Source of the DNA: an uncultured Christensenella sp.
Lineage (GTDB): Bacteria > Bacillota > Clostridia > Christensenellales > UBA3700
Reading direction: 5' to 3'
Length of the DNA stretch: 8,521 nucleotides
Assembly (NCBI GenBank): GCA_910578245.1
Contig: CAJTPC010000045.1
Location: forward strand, 1 to 8,521
Shown: positions 1-5,965 of the stretch, one piece after another
Layout: each line of letters opens with the position of its first letter
Position numbering within the stretch: position 1 is the stretch's first letter
Program-made: the position numbers and the translations under genes
Notes under the pieces: generated by a model
Databases searched by the model: none
Told to the model about the DNA's origin: nothing
What the model saw: the letters and a program-made list of their open reading frames with translations, nothing else

Positions 1-1418
1 GGTGAATTGTCCGGGTCATAACTACCGCCGATTTTATCCGTATCCCAAATATTAGAATAATTATTGCTGAAGAATGTTTTTGCAGAAGCTTTCATAAGGT
101 CAGTGCTACCGTAAGTAATTACGTTACTGCCCAATATGTCGCGAGAGACATCTTGCAAAGGGGCATACGAGGTAGAACTTTTAACAATATTAATATTGCT
201 AACGGTTGCCGACCCTGTATCACCAGCCATAGCTATGATAGATTCTTTCGAAGTTGTACCGTTTTTTCCTTCAATATAAGCGTTTTTTCCCGTTGCGTAA
301 CTGCCAGTTCCGGCTAGTACTCCACTAAAAGGTCTAATCGTTGTAGTAGTGTCAATCGTACCTACTATATTTTCCATAGTAGGTAAAGATACGTTCCAAG
401 CCACTCCCACACTGACATGATGATAAGCTCCCGTACCGGTCCATCTCACATTTGAAACACAATCATATATGTGTATGATTGCGTTTGCTAAACTACCGCT
501 TCCTAACATACCTGAAACCATCACCGCTCTAATCGTATTAACGCTGACATTAACGTCTATTTCGGAAGAACAACGGTATATTAGCAACGTACTGTTTGCA
601 GTATACTTCGTACCTACTATTCCGCTCGCATTAATAAAAGTAGAATACGTTGTTGACGACTTTACCTCTCCTAATGTATGACAATTAAGTATATTATCAT
701 TTCCATAGGATACGCCCGCTATGGCTCCGGTAAAAGGTCCCCAAAAAGATTTTAGAGCTGATGACTGTGGAATATTTAGAAAACTGTAGTCCCTAACTAT
801 TAAATCAGTAATAGTAGCATTTGTTATCTGACAAAATATTCCGAAACCACTGTTCGTTATATTTGAAGCGCCTATATCTGCATAAGCCGAACCCGTCCAA
901 TATTGCCACGTGTCGCAAGTGATATTTTTCATAGAATAGCCAAGTCCATAAAAAGTGCCATTGAAGTTAGCAACAGGGTGAAATGCTTCTCCGGCGAAAT
1001 CCAAATCATTGCCTAGCACATAGTATTGCCCTGTGCCACACGTGGAATCAGTCGCCATTTTCTTGACAAATATTTCCCACTCGTCTATCGATGTAATTAC
1101 GTGAGGATTCGTCTGCGTACCTTGTACATCGGTAGATTTGACGATTATTGTTGTAATATCAAAATCTTCGGTTCCTGCTCTAAAATCGTTTACCTTATCT
1201 TTGTCGGTATATACGTATTTTACTCCGTCAGCAAAATAACTAAATCCATTAGTAGTAGGCGTGGTTGGTCTTGACATAGTATTAATTGAATCGTTATCCA
1301 ACGTAGGTATAGATATATTAAACGGCAAGCATGCGCTTATCGCTCCCAATATAAAGCATACCGATATGATTAATATCGCAAATTTCAAATACTTTGCTCT
1401 TAATGTCTTTGAGTTCAT
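1..1418 (-). CDS. Surface lipoprotein with GLUG/beta-helix-like repeats, 3' end outside window
   Basis: The minus-strand frame is open without a stop from the ATG at 1418 to the window edge, giving 472 codons; the C-terminus is missing. GAGGA lies just upstream of the ATG (AAGAGGAAACT-ATG). Residues 12-29 are hydrophobic and end in I-S-A-C with Cys30, a good lipobox, so export and lipid anchoring by signal peptidase II are inferred. Around residues 106-167 the order 'PHVITSIDEWEIF', 'YYVLGNDLDF', 'FNGTFYGLGYSMKNI' follows the layout common to Firmicutes surface proteins with GLUG-like beta-helix repeats (L..D-D-F, then F-x-G-x-F-x-G-x-G-x-x-I). The rest is rich in Ser, Thr, Asn and Gly with short beta-prone segments. 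It is probably a surface adhesin or carbohydrate-associated protein; no catalytic motif is visible. Family assignment is from memory of the motif, not a search. Confidence 0.8.
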   Translation of the reverse strand, partial: MNSKTLRAKYLKFAILIISVCFILGAISACLPFNISIPTLDNDSINTMSRPTTPTTNGFSYFADGVKYVYTDKDKVNDFRAGTEDFDITTIIVKSTDVQGTQTNPHVITSIDEWEIFVKKMATDSTCGTGQYYVLGNDLDFAGEAFHPVANFNGTFYGLGYSMKNITCDTWQYWTGSAYADIGASNITNSGFGIFCQITNATITDLIVRDYSFLNIPQSSALKSFWGPFTGAIAGVSYGNDNILNCHTLGEVKSSTTYSTFINASGIVGTKYTANSTLLIYRCSSEIDVNVSVNTIRAVMVSGMLGSGSLANAIIHIYDCVSNVRWTGTGAYHHVSVGVAWNVSLPTMENIVGTIDTTTTIRPFSGVLAGTGSYATGKNAYIEGKNGTTSKESIIAMAGDTGSATVSNINIVKSSTSYAPLQDVSRDILGSNVITYGSTDLMKASAKTFFSNNYSNIWDTDKIGGSYDPDNS

Positions 1419-1443
1419 AGTTTCCTCTTTTAGTATACCTTTT

Positions 1444-1480
1444 AGCGGTTGAGATTTTATGACTTCATTGAAGCGTAACT
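1444..1480 (+). repeat. Degenerate copy of a dispersed intergenic repeat
   Basis: AGCGGTTGAGATTT at 1444-1457 is identical to 8425-8438 at the other end of the window. In both places a GACTTC follows shortly after (1461-1466 and 8442-8447), and then the copies diverge. Fourteen identical bases plus the collinear continuation suggest a shared intergenic repeat, here decayed. Confidence 0.45.
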
Positions 1481-1560
1481 CCTCGCCTTAAGCGTAGTCG
1501 AATGGTCTTTTCTCAATGCGATTTTTGTCGAACTTCAACGCGTGTTGAAATCTTCCAAAT

Positions 1561-1572
1561 AAAGTATACTTT
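1561..1572. promoter_or_regulatory. Perfect 12-base palindrome, possible operator (left copy)
   Basis: AAAGTATACTTT is a perfect palindrome 16 bases upstream of the -35 box of the promoter candidate at 1589-1617. A near-identical, longer copy lies at 1655-1668 on the other side of that promoter. A role as a repressor or activator site is inferred from position and symmetry only. GTATAC alone also occurs inside coding genes of this window, so the flanking A/T symmetry is what makes this site stand out. Confidence 0.35.
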
Positions 1573-1588
1573 TACTGACCCTAATATA

Positions 1589-1617
1589 TTGCAATCTTTC
1601 AACTCTTGAACTATAAT
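1589..1617 (+). promoter_or_regulatory. SigA-type promoter candidate for the cysteine-rich gene (distal)
   Basis: TTGCAA (1589-1594), a 17-base spacer and a perfect TATAAT (1612-1617) read rightward. The transcript would start near 1624 and have a leader of about 200 bases before the gene at 1821. It lies between two copies of the same palindrome. Confidence 0.5.
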
Positions 1618-1654
1618 GTAATTGAGAAAAAACGCCTTTTCGGGCGATTACAAG

Positions 1655-1668
1655 AAAAGTATACTTTT
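1655..1668. promoter_or_regulatory. Perfect 14-base palindrome, possible operator (right copy)
   Basis: AAAAGTATACTTTT is perfectly palindromic and extends the 12-base motif of the left copy. Its centre is 95 bases from the left copy's centre, close to nine turns of DNA, and it sits about 40 bases downstream of the expected start of transcription. This arrangement fits looping between two operators, but that is inference. Confidence 0.35.
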
Positions 1669-1756
1669 TTTGGAAATAACAAAAACATTTTTCAAATAAT
1701 AGAAAAATTTAGGGTAAAATTAAAAACACGCAATTTTTTGCGCGGTTTTTCTAACG

Positions 1757-1785
1757 TTGGGTCAGTACAGAAATTTTAACATAAT
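1757..1785 (+). promoter_or_regulatory. Second promoter candidate for the cysteine-rich gene (proximal)
   Basis: TTGGGT (1757-1762), 17 bases, CATAAT (1780-1785). The -10 box is close to consensus and the -35 box is weak. The leader would be about 30 bases. The -35 box overlaps the right arm of the 9-base inverted repeat. Confidence 0.35.
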
Positions 1786-1820
1786 TTAGTATCACGCGCA
1801 TATATTGAAAAGAGGCGACT

Positions 1821-2750
1821 ATGACAAGACTACACTTTGACAATCCCCAAGGCGTGATACTTATCGATGGCGTAAAGAGCAATCAACACACCGTACATAC
1901 CGACGGAAGTTTCTGTCTGCAGTACGTACCTTATGACGATAACTACTTGCCTATACTCTGCGCAGTAAGTGGCAAAGGCAAATTACGCGATGACGTAATT
2001 TTCATACGACACGGCAAAGATTATATAGTAAGATTTTGCCCCAAAAGAAGACCTTGCAACATACAAAGTCAGACGTATATCCAAAAGGTGCTTGAGCCCA
2101 ACTCAGGTAGCGCGCACTGCTTAACTTGCCATATAGACGATTTTTACAAAATAAGCGTAGAAACGCAAGACGAACTTATCACGCTCAACGTACCTTGCAA
2201 AGTGCGCGACGTCAAGTTTTCTTGCATACCTATTTCCAGCGGTCAGTTGTTGTCTATTTTTGCAAGTTTGGAGAATGGCAAAACGTACGTGGGAGTATTG
2301 CATTACAAAGACGACTATACTTTACTTCTCGATATTTGTTGTGACGAAGTATGCGCCGAAGAAGACGGATTGAGAGTATGCGATAATTTGCACGATACTC
2401 TGAACCGCAAATGCGTACGCAAGTTGAGTTTTTGCAAAGAGTGCTTTGTCGAAAAGAGCCGTCACTTTGAAAATCACTGCTTGCATAATTATATAGACGA
2501 AGTGTTGCCTTACGCCTTTGTAGAGAGCGTATTTTACGGCGATGAAGATTACGCGCGTAGCTTTCTATTCAATACGCTGCGCGATTGCGATCTGCAAGAC
2601 ATCCTAGGAAACTACGTTGGAATATGCGACTGCTTAGAATACAAGCCTTTTGAAATAACTCTATTGTACTCCGACTGCGACGGACTGTATACCAAGACCT
2701 TTAGATTTGAAGTAGAGCACGGTAAAATTCTAAAAATAAGATTATCGTAA
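1821..2750 (+). CDS. Cysteine-rich protein of unknown family (309 aa)
   Basis: I do not recognise this protein. The ATG is preceded by GAGG with five bases of spacing. There is no signal peptide and no membrane segment, so it is probably cytoplasmic. It has 20 cysteines in 309 residues, among them two C-x2-C pairs (Cys100/103 and Cys205/208), a cluster between Cys173 and Cys220 that also contains several histidines, and a late group (Cys256, 269, 271, 286). The first 80 residues are beta-prone and hydrophobic/polar alternating, without a known motif. Such spacing could bind zinc or another metal, or the cysteines may be free; the sequence alone does not decide. It is alone between a divergent neighbour and a downstream gene with its own promoter, so it is probably monocistronic. 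No terminator was found after it. Confidence 0.8.
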   Translation: MTRLHFDNPQGVILIDGVKSNQHTVHTDGSFCLQYVPYDDNYLPILCAVSGKGKLRDDVIFIRHGKDYIVRFCPKRRPCNIQSQTYIQKVLEPNSGSAHCLTCHIDDFYKISVETQDELITLNVPCKVRDVKFSCIPISSGQLLSIFASLENGKTYVGVLHYKDDYTLLLDICCDEVCAEEDGLRVCDNLHDTLNRKCVRKLSFCKECFVEKSRHFENHCLHNYIDEVLPYAFVESVFYGDEDYARSFLFNTLRDCDLQDILGNYVGICDCLEYKPFEITLLYSDCDGLYTKTFRFEVEHGKILKIRLS

Positions 2751-2777
2751 AATTGTCGTAAGAAATTCAGCATAACA

Positions 2778-2807
2778 TTGCATATCTTCCTAATGATATG
2801 GTATAAT
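2778..2807 (+). promoter_or_regulatory. Extended -10 promoter of the metallopeptidase gene
   Basis: TTGCAT (2778-2783), 18 bases, perfect TATAAT (2802-2807) with TGG directly before it, the extended -10 form. Transcription would start near 2814, inside the palindrome TTATAATTATAA (2811-2822). An all-A/T hairpin (stem 2829-2835 with 2840-2846) ends four bases before the GGAG of the next gene. Confidence 0.6.
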
Positions 2808-2859
2808 TTATTATAATTATAAATGAATAATATATTTTCATATATTAGCGGAGAACAAT

Positions 2860-3594
2860 ATGTTTGAATTGATAGTCCTCATTATAGCGTACGCTTCCAT
2901 ACCATTATTTCTTTGGATGATTTTTGCAAGTATATCTGTACGAACGACTTATTCTAAATACAACGTGATACCGGCAAGCTGCGGTATGAGCGCCGAGCAA
3001 GTAGCAAGAAAAATACTTGACGTCAATGGGCTTTTTGAAGTCAATATCTGCAAATGCGCAGGAATGTTGTCAGACCATTACGACCCGCGAAATAATACGG
3101 TATATCTCTCTGCATCGACTATCAACTCTACGTCAGTCGCAGGAATTGCTGTCGCCGCGCACGAAGTAGGCCACGCAATACAACACGCAGAGGGTTATGC
3201 CCCGATAAAGTTGAGAGGCGCGCTCGTACCCGTTGTCAACGTTGTGTCAAGAATGATATCTCCGCTTTTGATATTGGGAATAATCTTTGAATTGATTGCC
3301 ATAAACGGCACTAGGATATCAATTTATTTCTATTTTGGCGCTTTAATATGTTATGTTTTATACGCGCTCTTTACGTTTATTACTCTTCCTTGCGAATACA
3401 ACGCAAGTTCTAGAGCAAAAAAACAGCTCGTCGAGTGCGGTATACTCACACCCGACGAGGTCAATACTGCTTCAAAGGTATTAAGTAGCGCGGCAAAGAC
3501 CTATTTGATTTCCTTCTTCTTATCTCTCGCGCAAGTAGCAAGAATACTGCTCTTACTACTAAGCGCAAGAAATCGCAATAATAGAAATCGATAG
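2860..3594 (+). CDS. YugP-type membrane zinc metallopeptidase
   Basis: The 244-residue product matches the neutral zinc metallopeptidase family of Bacillus subtilis YugP (Pfam Zn_peptidase_2) in order and length. Residues 1-23 form an N-terminal membrane segment. 'DHYDP' (72-76) and a following 'YLS' are typical of the family. The zinc motif H-E-V-G-H is complete (His101, Glu102, His105), and Glu179 in 'LPCEYNASSRA' is the likely third metal ligand. Two hydrophobic stretches, about 122-148 and 155-177, place the catalytic site at the membrane, and a last one covers about 215-234. The tail is rich in Arg and Asn. The ATG has GGAG six bases upstream. The natural substrate of this family is not established. 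It converges on the DUF1540 gene, 11 bases between stop codons. Confidence 0.92.
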   Translation: MFELIVLIIAYASIPLFLWMIFASISVRTTYSKYNVIPASCGMSAEQVARKILDVNGLFEVNICKCAGMLSDHYDPRNNTVYLSASTINSTSVAGIAVAAHEVGHAIQHAEGYAPIKLRGALVPVVNVVSRMISPLLILGIIFELIAINGTRISIYFYFGALICYVLYALFTFITLPCEYNASSRAKKQLVECGILTPDEVNTASKVLSSAAKTYLISFFLSLAQVARILLLLLSARNRNNRNR

Positions 3595-3605
3595 GACTCT
3601 AGATA

Positions 3606-3920
3606 CTACTCTTTTACGTTCTTCGTAAAACATTTCGTACGCAACATACCGTCGCATACGTTGACGATTTGAGAACAACAAGTGTTGTTGTGATTATAAC
3701 GGCACTTAGTACTGTCGCATTGAATAAATACCTGTGAGTTGTCTTCAAAATCAAAATCTTTAGCCGCCTCGATATTAGCTTTTTCTTGTTCCAATATTCC
3801 GTATTCGCGCTTTACTTTGGTTTTGCAGACGCCGTTTTTGCTGATACATATCACTCCTGCGTTGCAATGACAATTTGTATTATGCTCGCAGTTGTGCGTT
3901 GTGCATTTAAGTCCAGACAT
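3606..3920 (-). CDS. Small protein with two DUF1540 cysteine motifs
   Basis: The start at 3920 is chosen because a strong GGAGG lies five bases upstream; an ATG 33 bases further up would put that ribosome binding site inside the gene. The product has 104 residues and 12 cysteines in two blocks: Cys6, 11, 17, 19, 25, 32 and Cys68, 73, 81, 82, 89, 97. Both blocks follow the DUF1540 pattern of Clostridia and Bacilli (C-x4-C, then C, an Ile/Val stretch, and C near a Thr/Phe). The linker (about 33-64) is charged and helical. No signal peptide or membrane segment. The function of DUF1540 is unknown; metal binding is plausible from the cysteines. It is divergent from rplI with 118 bases between starts. 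Confidence 0.85.
   Translation of the reverse strand: MSGLKCTTHNCEHNTNCHCNAGVICISKNGVCKTKVKREYGILEQEKANIEAAKDFDFEDNSQVFIQCDSTKCRYNHNNTCCSQIVNVCDGMLRTKCFTKNVKE
3612..3630. other. Hairpin at the 3' junction of two convergent genes
   Basis: TTTTACG (3612-3618) and CGTAAAA (3624-3630) form a perfect seven-base stem with loop TTCTT. It lies in the last codons of the DUF1540 gene and 18 bases after the peptidase stop. No U-run follows on either strand, so it is at best a weak or processed 3' end. Confidence 0.3.
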
Positions 3921-3942
3921 AACTTCCTCCTTTTTTAATAAT

Positions 3943-3948
3943 ATTATA
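3943..3948 (-). promoter_or_regulatory. Candidate -10 box for the DUF1540 gene
   Basis: A perfect TATAAT reads leftward 22 bases before the start codon of the DUF1540 gene, directly upstream of its AAGGAGG. No recognisable -35 hexamer was found at 16-18 bases, so this is only a partial match to a SigA promoter. Confidence 0.3.
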
Positions 3949-3987
3949 GGCAAATCTTAATGATTTATTCTAATTGCAATTTTCCTA

Positions 3988-4016
3988 TTGCTATGTTGAG
4001 AATTATGTGCTAAAAT
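3988..4016 (+). promoter_or_regulatory. SigA-type promoter of rplI
   Basis: TTGCTA (3988-3993), 17 bases, TAAAAT (4011-4016). Transcription would start near 4023, a few bases before the GAGGTG ribosome binding site, so the leader is very short. Confidence 0.5.
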
Positions 4017-4038
4017 AATTACGCAAGCGAGGTGAAAT

Positions 4039-4482
4039 ATGAAAGTTTTACTGTTAAAGGACGTAAAGAGCGTAGGCAAAAAAGGTGAAATCATCGAAGT
4101 AAACGACGGATATGCTCGCAACTTTTTAATTAAAAAGAATTTGGCGCAACAAGCTACTGCAGGCGTCATTAACGAAACCAATCAAAAGAACGCCGCTTTG
4201 GCAAGACAAAAACAAAAAGAGTACGAAGACGCCGTAGCTATGGCAAAAGAACTCGACGGAAAGCAGATCAACGTGGTCATTAAGTTCGGAGACAACGGTA
4301 AGTCTTTTGGCGCGGTTACTTCAAAAGAAATAGCCGGCGAACTTGCAAAGCTTGGATACGAAATCGACAAAAAGAAAATCAATCTCAAAGATTCTATCAA
4401 GACTGCCGGCGTATTCGATGTGGAACTTAAAGTGTATACCAACGTCAGCGCTACTATTAAAGTTGACGTTAAGCCGGAATAG
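4039..4482 (+). CDS. rplI: 50S ribosomal protein L9
   Basis: The 147-residue product has the usual length and layout of bacterial L9: an N-terminal rRNA-binding domain (about 1-50), a long connecting helix rich in Lys, Gln and Ala (about 48-75) and a C-terminal domain. The L9 signature is clear near residues 13-36: 'GKKGEIIEVNDGYARNFLI' followed by K-K-N-L-A, where many L9 proteins have P-x-G-L-A. 'GKSFGAVTSKEIA' opens the C-terminal domain and matches the family. L9 binds 23S rRNA at the base of the L1 stalk and helps frame maintenance. GAGGTG stands four bases before the ATG. In many Firmicutes rplI lies between gdpP and dnaB; here it is alone, with its own promoter and terminator. Confidence 0.97.
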   Translation: MKVLLLKDVKSVGKKGEIIEVNDGYARNFLIKKNLAQQATAGVINETNQKNAALARQKQKEYEDAVAMAKELDGKQINVVIKFGDNGKSFGAVTSKEIAGELAKLGYEIDKKKINLKDSIKTAGVFDVELKVYTNVSATIKVDVKPE

Positions 4483-4560
4483 AAGTAAGAGTGAAGAGTG
4501 AAGAAGTAAGAAGTATAGATAAGAAATAAGAAATAAGAGATAAGAGATAAGAGATAAAAA
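4483..4560 (+). repeat. Purine-rich heptamer tandem repeat
   Basis: Directly after the rplI stop come five related heptamers (AAGTAAG, AGTGAAG, AGTGAAG, AAGTAAG, AAGTATA), one extra base, and then ATAAGAA twice, ATAAGAG three times and ATAAAAA. The plus strand is almost free of C. The tract ends in the A-run of the terminator hairpin. Confidence 0.75.
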
Positions 4561-4588
4561 AGGCTACTCTGCAGGAGTAGTCTTTTTT
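4556..4588. terminator. Intrinsic terminator shared by rplI and the convergent M23 gene
   Basis: GGCTACTC (4562-4569) pairs with GAGTAGTC (4575-4582) around the loop TGCAG, with six A before and six T after. On the plus strand the stem has eight pairs including one G-U; on the minus strand that pair becomes an A-C mismatch, but the stem is still followed by a T-run. It therefore probably ends rplI and also the gene arriving from 4622. Confidence 0.85.
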
Positions 4589-4621
4589 CACCTTTACACT
4601 ATTTAATAGATTTGTTGCGTT

Positions 4622-5320
4622 TTATTTATCTCCGGACAACAAATAATCGAGCGGATTGATTCTTTTACCGTCTTTGTAAAGCTCCAAGTGGATATGCGCT
4701 CCGTCTTTCATCTCGTCCTCTACCAAGGCAACCTTACCGATAACATCGCCCTTAGACACCTTGTCGCCTGCTTTCACCGTAACGTTGTCAAGAAGTTTGT
4801 ATACTGTAGTAAATCCGTCTTGGTGTTCAATGGTAACAATGGTACCGCTATAACCGTCCTTGACGACTTCCTTTACCGTTCCGTCAAATACGCATTTTAC
4901 GTTGCTACCCTCTTTCGCTAAAAAGTCAAGCGCCTCATGCGGATGCCAATGGTTTAGAGTTGCATTGAATACGTGCTCTTCTGAGTAAGTTTGTCCAAAC
5001 GTGTATTCGTCTAATGGATCTGCCATGACAAAATCCAACTTTGTAGGCGGTTTGATAACGTCGTCGTCATTTGGATCGTCCGGCTTAACAACAGGCGGAA
5101 CATTTCCAGATACATCACCCGATACGATAGGCTTCAAAACCGTGTCTGCATTGTTGTTATTGAGTACTACGGCTAAGGTTATCATAGTCGCAATTGCCAG
5201 AATACATACGATCATCAAGATTACGTAAATATTCTTTTTGAAAAACTGCGCCACTTTTACTCCTGTCTGACTGGGCGCGCCTTGTCTTTTCTCTTTGGTG
5301 CGTTTCGTTTGCTTTGACAT
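4622..5320 (-). CDS. SpoIIQ-like membrane-anchored M23 metallopeptidase-domain protein
   Basis: The 232-residue product has a basic cytoplasmic start (1-30), one membrane segment (about 31-53), a Pro/Asp-rich linker (60-95) and a C-terminal M23/LytM domain (about 115-228). Zinc ligands fit: H-E-A-L-D gives His128 and Asp132, and H-I-H gives His209 and His211. The other usual catalytic His, in the Y-x-H-L position, is Leu176 ('VYKLLDNV'). That segment plus 'VKAGDKVSKGDVIG' and 'KDGKRINPLDYL' resemble forespore SpoIIQ, which binds SpoIIIAH across the septum in sporulating Firmicutes; a general cell-wall peptidase or scaffold is the alternative. GGAGGT stands six bases before the ATG. The upstream gene ends 14 bases earlier, so both are one operon. 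Confidence 0.85.
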   Translation of the reverse strand: MSKQTKRTKEKRQGAPSQTGVKVAQFFKKNIYVILMIVCILAIATMITLAVVLNNNNADTVLKPIVSGDVSGNVPPVVKPDDPNDDDVIKPPTKLDFVMADPLDEYTFGQTYSEEHVFNATLNHWHPHEALDFLAKEGSNVKCVFDGTVKEVVKDGYSGTIVTIEHQDGFTTVYKLLDNVTVKAGDKVSKGDVIGKVALVEDEMKDGAHIHLELYKDGKRINPLDYLLSGDK

Positions 5321-5334
5321 TTTACTACCTCCAA

Positions 5335-5796
5335 TTAGTAACTTCCCATAATCAGCGGAAAGCCCACGATGATATAATTTTTATTGTTTACAATTTGTAC
5401 GTTTATTTCCTGTCCGTCAATATACACGCTTCTACCGCCCGCCTTGCTTTTGCCGTAATAAGTTACGCCGTTCTCAAGGTCTTGAGTAAACCTTACGTCT
5501 ATTGAAAGCCTTTTCATTAGTATTTGCTCGCTCATGCTATCTTTGGGATATACGTAAGCGACACCCAAAGTATTGTCCAGCTTGCAATCTTTTATACTCA
5601 CAAATTTGTCGTAATAATGATAAATATTAAAATTCGTCATCATGTCCACTTGATCGCACTCGCCCACTAGCGGTGTGGCAAGCGAGTATACCTGCATTTC
5701 CTGAGCGCCATCGGGCAACTTTACTTGATAAGATAGTCCCAGCGCCACTGCCGACAAAAATATGATTGCCAATATGTATATCGCTATTGATTTCAT
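5335..5796 (-). CDS. Membrane-anchored or exported protein, possibly YwmB-like
   Basis: The 153-residue product starts with a hydrophobic segment (about 4-22) that fits a signal anchor or signal peptide; no lipobox. The remainder is mixed alpha/beta with two cysteines (47, 71) outside the membrane segment. The C-terminal 'GQEINVQI' (128-135) and 'GFPLIMGSY' (145-153) recall the end of YwmB/DUF1779 proteins, which in Bacillus subtilis lie in the same region as spoIID and spoIIQ. The protein is shorter than YwmB as I remember it, and the match is by eye, so the name is tentative. GGAG stands five bases before the ATG. It is the first gene of a two-gene operon with the SpoIIQ-like protein, which supports a shared role at the envelope. 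Confidence 0.7.
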   Translation of the reverse strand: MKSIAIYILAIIFLSAVALGLSYQVKLPDGAQEMQVYSLATPLVGECDQVDMMTNFNIYHYYDKFVSIKDCKLDNTLGVAYVYPKDSMSEQILMKRLSIDVRFTQDLENGVTYYGKSKAGGRSVYIDGQEINVQIVNNKNYIIVGFPLIMGSY

Positions 5797-5821
5797 AATT
5801 TCTCCGATTGATACGTTACTT

Positions 5822-5850
5822 TGATTTTTGCCAGCAAAAAGACTTTTATA
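5822..5850 (-). promoter_or_regulatory. Possible SigF-type forespore promoter of the SpoIIQ-like operon
   Basis: On the minus strand GTATA (5850-5846) is followed after 14 bases by GGCAAAAATC (5831-5822). These fit the SigF elements known from Bacillus subtilis (about GYWTA and GGNRANANTW), with the last base off and a spacer slightly shorter than the usual 15-16. No equally good SigA promoter was found in this gap. spoIIQ itself is SigF-dependent in B. subtilis, which makes the match more interesting. Confidence 0.35.
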
Positions 5851-5889
5851 CTTGAGCGCAAATGCAAAAAATGTAGAATTTTGCCAATG

Positions 5890-5919
5890 AAAAAAGAGCG
5901 TACAATAATCACGCTCTTT
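5890..5919 (-). terminator. Intrinsic terminator after the dehydrogenase-like gene
   Basis: On the minus strand AAAGAGCGT and ACGCTCTTT form a perfect nine-base stem with a nine-base loop, followed by T residues (run of six including the stem end). It lies 46 bases after the stop of the gene at 5966-7081 and before the promoter region of the next operon, so it separates the two transcription units. Confidence 0.85.
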
Positions 5920-5965
5920 CGATAACTTAAATATTTTATTTTACGTTAATTTTTTATAATTTCTT

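Larger units (their letters stand above)
1573..1767. repeat. 9-base inverted repeat enclosing 177 bases
   Basis: TACTGACCC at 1573-1581 is the exact reverse complement of GGGTCAGTA at 1759-1767. The left arm directly follows the left palindrome and ends 7 bases before the first promoter's -35 box; the right arm overlaps the -35 box of the second promoter candidate. The arms could be paired binding sites or the ends of a small non-autonomous element. No target-site duplication is visible, and a chance match of this length is not excluded. Confidence 0.3.
1419..1820. other. Divergent intergenic region, 402 bases
   Basis: This gap separates the minus-strand lipoprotein from the plus-strand cysteine-rich gene. 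I see no convincing ORF in it. It contains a relic of a dispersed repeat, a small hairpin (TTCAAC/GTTGAA, 1534-1549), two AAAGTATACTTT-type palindromes, a 9-base inverted repeat, two SigA-type promoter candidates reading right, and a short GC stem followed by six T on the minus strand (CGCC/GGCG, 1633-1646). A TATACT hexamer on the minus strand (1437-1432) is placed like a -10 box for the lipoprotein, but no good -35 box goes with it. Confidence 0.6.

Noticed and set aside
469..1452. Three plus-strand ORFs of 63-82 codons
   Set aside because: They are mostly antisense to the continuous 472-codon lipoprotein frame and show no ribosome binding site or known motif.
3612..3630. Intrinsic terminator for the metallopeptidase gene
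   Set aside because: The stem is perfect but no U-run follows on the plus strand, so it is listed only as a hairpin.
3921..3953. Upstream ATG for the DUF1540 gene
   Set aside because: The strong GGAGG falls within those 11 codons and serves the ATG at 3920.
4483..4560. CRISPR-like array
   Set aside because: Units are contiguous seven-base repeats without spacers; no cas gene is present.
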